The notes beneath the pieces were generated by a model. That model saw only the letters and a list, made by a program, of their open reading frames with translations, had not been told where the DNA came from and did no database searches. Shown in pieces: positions 62,379-64,000 of a DNA stretch of 64,000 bases; position 1 is the first letter of the stretch, and each line of letters opens with the position of its first letter. Origin of the DNA: Brienomyrus brachyistius (lineage: Eukaryota; Chordata; Actinopteri; Osteoglossiformes; Mormyridae); the NCBI RefSeq assembly GCF_023856365.1, contig NW_026042758.1, forward strand, positions 1 through 64,000. The letters are read 5' to 3'. A program made the position numbers and the translations under genes.

Positions 62379-64000
62379 CTACTCTGTTGCTGAGGCCTCT
62401 GATAAGGGCTTGATGGGTTTACAGTGACTTTTGTGTATCCAGGAAGGTCGTTCTGCGATCTTTACTGCTGTTGGTGTTGTAAGGAGGACTTGATAAGGAC
62501 CGTCCCACCGAGGTGTGCTCCAATCTTTCCGCAACAGGACCTTGACCAGGACCCAATCTCCCGGCTGCAAGTTATCCTGTTGAGTAGAAACAGAATTTAC
62601 CGGCAGACTACTGGGGCTATGTTTTTGTTGTGATGTTAGTAGTTTACGCATCCAATCGGCCAGCGTATTTTCTCGGTCTGCTTTTTCTATGTCATTCATT
62701 TCAGTTGCTAGGGGAAATGGTCTACCATACACTATTTCAAAAGGTGTTAATCCTGCAGGAGTGGGAGTTATTCTCATCCATAATTTTACTAGAGACAAAC
62801 ATTCTGGCCACGGCCTTTTTGTCTCTTCCACTGTCTTTCTTAGCCTTGTTTTAATAGTGCCGTTGGTCCTTTCCACTAAGCCTGCGCTCTGAGGGTGATA
62901 CGCACAATGATTCTTAAGCGTAAAACCTAATGCTTGTGAGCAAAGGGACATAGTCTGATTTACAAAATGAGTCCCATTGTCTGATCTTATAATATGAGGT
63001 ATGCCATAGGTAGGGAAATAATGGCTTACCAAACATTTTGCAACGGTCATTGCATCACAATGCTTTACAGGGTATATTTCTACCCACTTAGAAAAGGTGT
63101 CTATAATAACTAGACAGTATTTCTTTCCTTGTGACCAAGATAATTCAATAAAATCCATATGTACAACTTGAAACGGATACTCAGCTGTGGGGAACTGGCC
63201 ACGTTTTGGTCTGATGTTTCCTTGTGCATTGTGTTTACAACAAATTAAGCATGTCCTACAAAATTGTTTTGCATAATCAGAAAAATTTATAGCATAGAAA
63301 TATTGTTGTATGATATGTACCATCCCTCCTGTTGAGACATGAGTATTTCCATGGCTCACCAAAGCAGCTGTTTTGTATAAATTTTTTGGTAGGATGGGCT
63401 TGTCATTCATATAGTAAACTTTCTCTCGTTGTATTGCTCCTCTTTTGATCCAACTTTGTACTTCTATTTTAGGAGCATGAATCTGTGCATCACATAGCAC
63501 ATCGCTATCTATAAAAAGAATGTCTGCCACTGATAAGGTAGGTTGTTTCAGTGCCGCTTCTTTGGCGGTTTTATCTGCAAAACTATTTCCTGCGGTTTCT
63601 GCAGAGTCATCAGTCTGGTGTGCTTTGCATTTGCACAGTGCAAAGTGAGTCGGTAAATGCACAACGTCTAATAATCTAAGTAGCAAATTTGTATGAGTAA
63701 GAGATGTGCCCTGTGATGTTCTAAAACCTCTATTTTTCCAGACTCTTGCATGGTGATGGACAGCTGCAAACACATATTGACTATCAGTGTAGATAGTAAG
63801 TGACTTGTTCTTGAACAGTTCACATGCCCTGATCACAGCATAGAGTTCAGCCGCTTGTGCTGAACAAGTAGAAGGGAGTGCATTGGCTTCTAACACTTCA
63901 GTAGATGTAACTACAGCATACCCAACTTTATTTTTTCCCATATCATTTTTTGATGCTGAGCCATCTACATAAACAACTTCTGATCCTGGTATAAAAGTTT
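62379..64000 (-). CDS. pol: endogenous retrovirus pol: RNase H and integrase, 5' part beyond the window
   Basis: The minus-strand frame is open from the window edge (64000) to a stop at 62379, about 540 residues, so this is the C-terminal part of a Pol polyprotein. RNase H: VYVDGSA (first Asp) near the edge, [11 protein letters not shown] (Glu), IYTDSQY (Asp) and NSFADKTAK (Asp). Integrase: an HHCC zinc-binding module (HGNTH ... CRTCLICC), then the catalytic triad in [15 protein letters not shown] and LVERTNG, and a C-terminal GDWVLVKV ... [10 protein letters not shown] domain. No frameshift or stop is visible. The style is gamma- or epsilonretrovirus-like. With a gutted env it could at most move inside the cell or with helper proteins. 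Confidence 0.9.
   Translation of the reverse strand, partial: TFIPGSEVVYVDGSASKNDMGKNKVGYAVVTSTEVLEANALPSTCSAQAAELYAVIRACELFKNKSLTIYTDSQYVFAAVHHHARVWKNRGFRTSQGTSLTHTNLLLRLLDVVHLPTHFALCKCKAHQTDDSAETAGNSFADKTAKEAALKQPTLSVADILFIDSDVLCDAQIHAPKIEVQSWIKRGAIQREKVYYMNDKPILPKNLYKTAALVSHGNTHVSTGGMVHIIQQYFYAINFSDYAKQFCRTCLICCKHNAQGNIRPKRGQFPTAEYPFQVVHMDFIELSWSQGKKYCLVIIDTFSKWVEIYPVKHCDAMTVAKCLVSHYFPTYGIPHIIRSDNGTHFVNQTMSLCSQALGFTLKNHCAYHPQSAGLVERTNGTIKTRLRKTVEETKRPWPECLSLVKLWMRITPTPAGLTPFEIVYGRPFPLATEMNDIEKADRENTLADWMRKLLTSQQKHSPSSLPVNSVSTQQDNLQPGDWVLVKVLLRKDWSTPRWDGPYQVLLTTPTAVKIAERPSWIHKSHCKPIKPLSEASATE

Noticed and set aside
62424..62892. Plus-strand frames opposite the integrase
   Set aside because: They are shadows of the strongly supported minus-strand pol.

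Overview
This is eukaryotic DNA, almost certainly from a ray-finned (probably teleost) fish. The evidence is spliced exons with GT/AG borders, fish-type L2 and CR1-like LINEs, hAT and Tc1 elements, a tRNA-related fish retroposon with 12-14 bp target duplications, a NITR-type immune receptor V exon, and a chemerin-like gene. The species cannot be fixed from the window. Most of the 64 kb is nested transposable elements. Host-gene material is limited to a rarres2/chemerin-like gene (1556-3743), the last three coding exons of a Brachyury (tbxt) gene (52274-54262), a candidate three-exon microprotein gene (54437-55119) and a NITR leader plus V exon (59765-60314). A few exon-like or promoter-like pieces are unassigned.

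Layout. 1-1.3 kb: LINE remnants. 1.5-3.8 kb: chemerin-like gene with a one-base frameshift in exon 1. 3.8-6.6 kb: small repeats. 6.58-13.86 kb: a satellite array of about 200-280 bp units, invaded by a proline-rich LTR-element copy (6.64-7.87 kb) and a deleted Tc1 element (7.9-9.1 kb), with one inverted unit. 14-20 kb: a Tc1-like remnant, a lysine-rich ORF with a promoter-like upstream region, a Gypsy pol fragment, a SINE-like copy and a tRNA-Leu-like pseudogene. 20.5-22.6 kb: a broken C2H2/transposase gene. 24-30 kb: a multi-copy repeat, a dead Tc1 transposase and unassigned exon-like segments. 30.4-31.5 kb: a second, nearly identical deleted Tc1 copy. 31.8-37.1 kb: a decayed spliced hAT-like gene, one exon of which is split by a complete young LTR element (32662-35866). 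40.8-45.2 kb: L2 and CR1-like LINEs. 45.5-49.1 kb: gag- and integrase-like fragments around nested repeats. 49.1-51.8 kb: a large inverted repeat. 52.3-54.3 kb: tbxt 3' exons with a nonsense codon and a solo LTR. 55.5-61.2 kb: integrase-like ORF, a 36-bp perfect hairpin, a hAT MITE and the NITR exons. 61.25-64 kb: an endogenous retrovirus on the minus strand with open RNase H/integrase and a gutted env.

The most unusual system is the LTR element at 32662-35866. Its 287-bp LTRs differ at one base, and it has a perfect 5-bp target duplication, a polypurine tract and no pol. Its single 618-codon ORF is largely homogeneous 33- and 36-bp proline-rich tandem repeats. The ten bases AATGACAGAC just after the 5' LTR are the exact complement of GTCTGTCATT, which lies about 31 bp downstream of the LTR TATA box at the expected RNA start. 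This is the arrangement for self-primed reverse transcription known from the Tf1/sushi group. Relatives occur as solo LTRs in a CR1-like LINE (44774-45038) and in the tbxt last exon (53806-54082), and as a truncated copy in the satellite.
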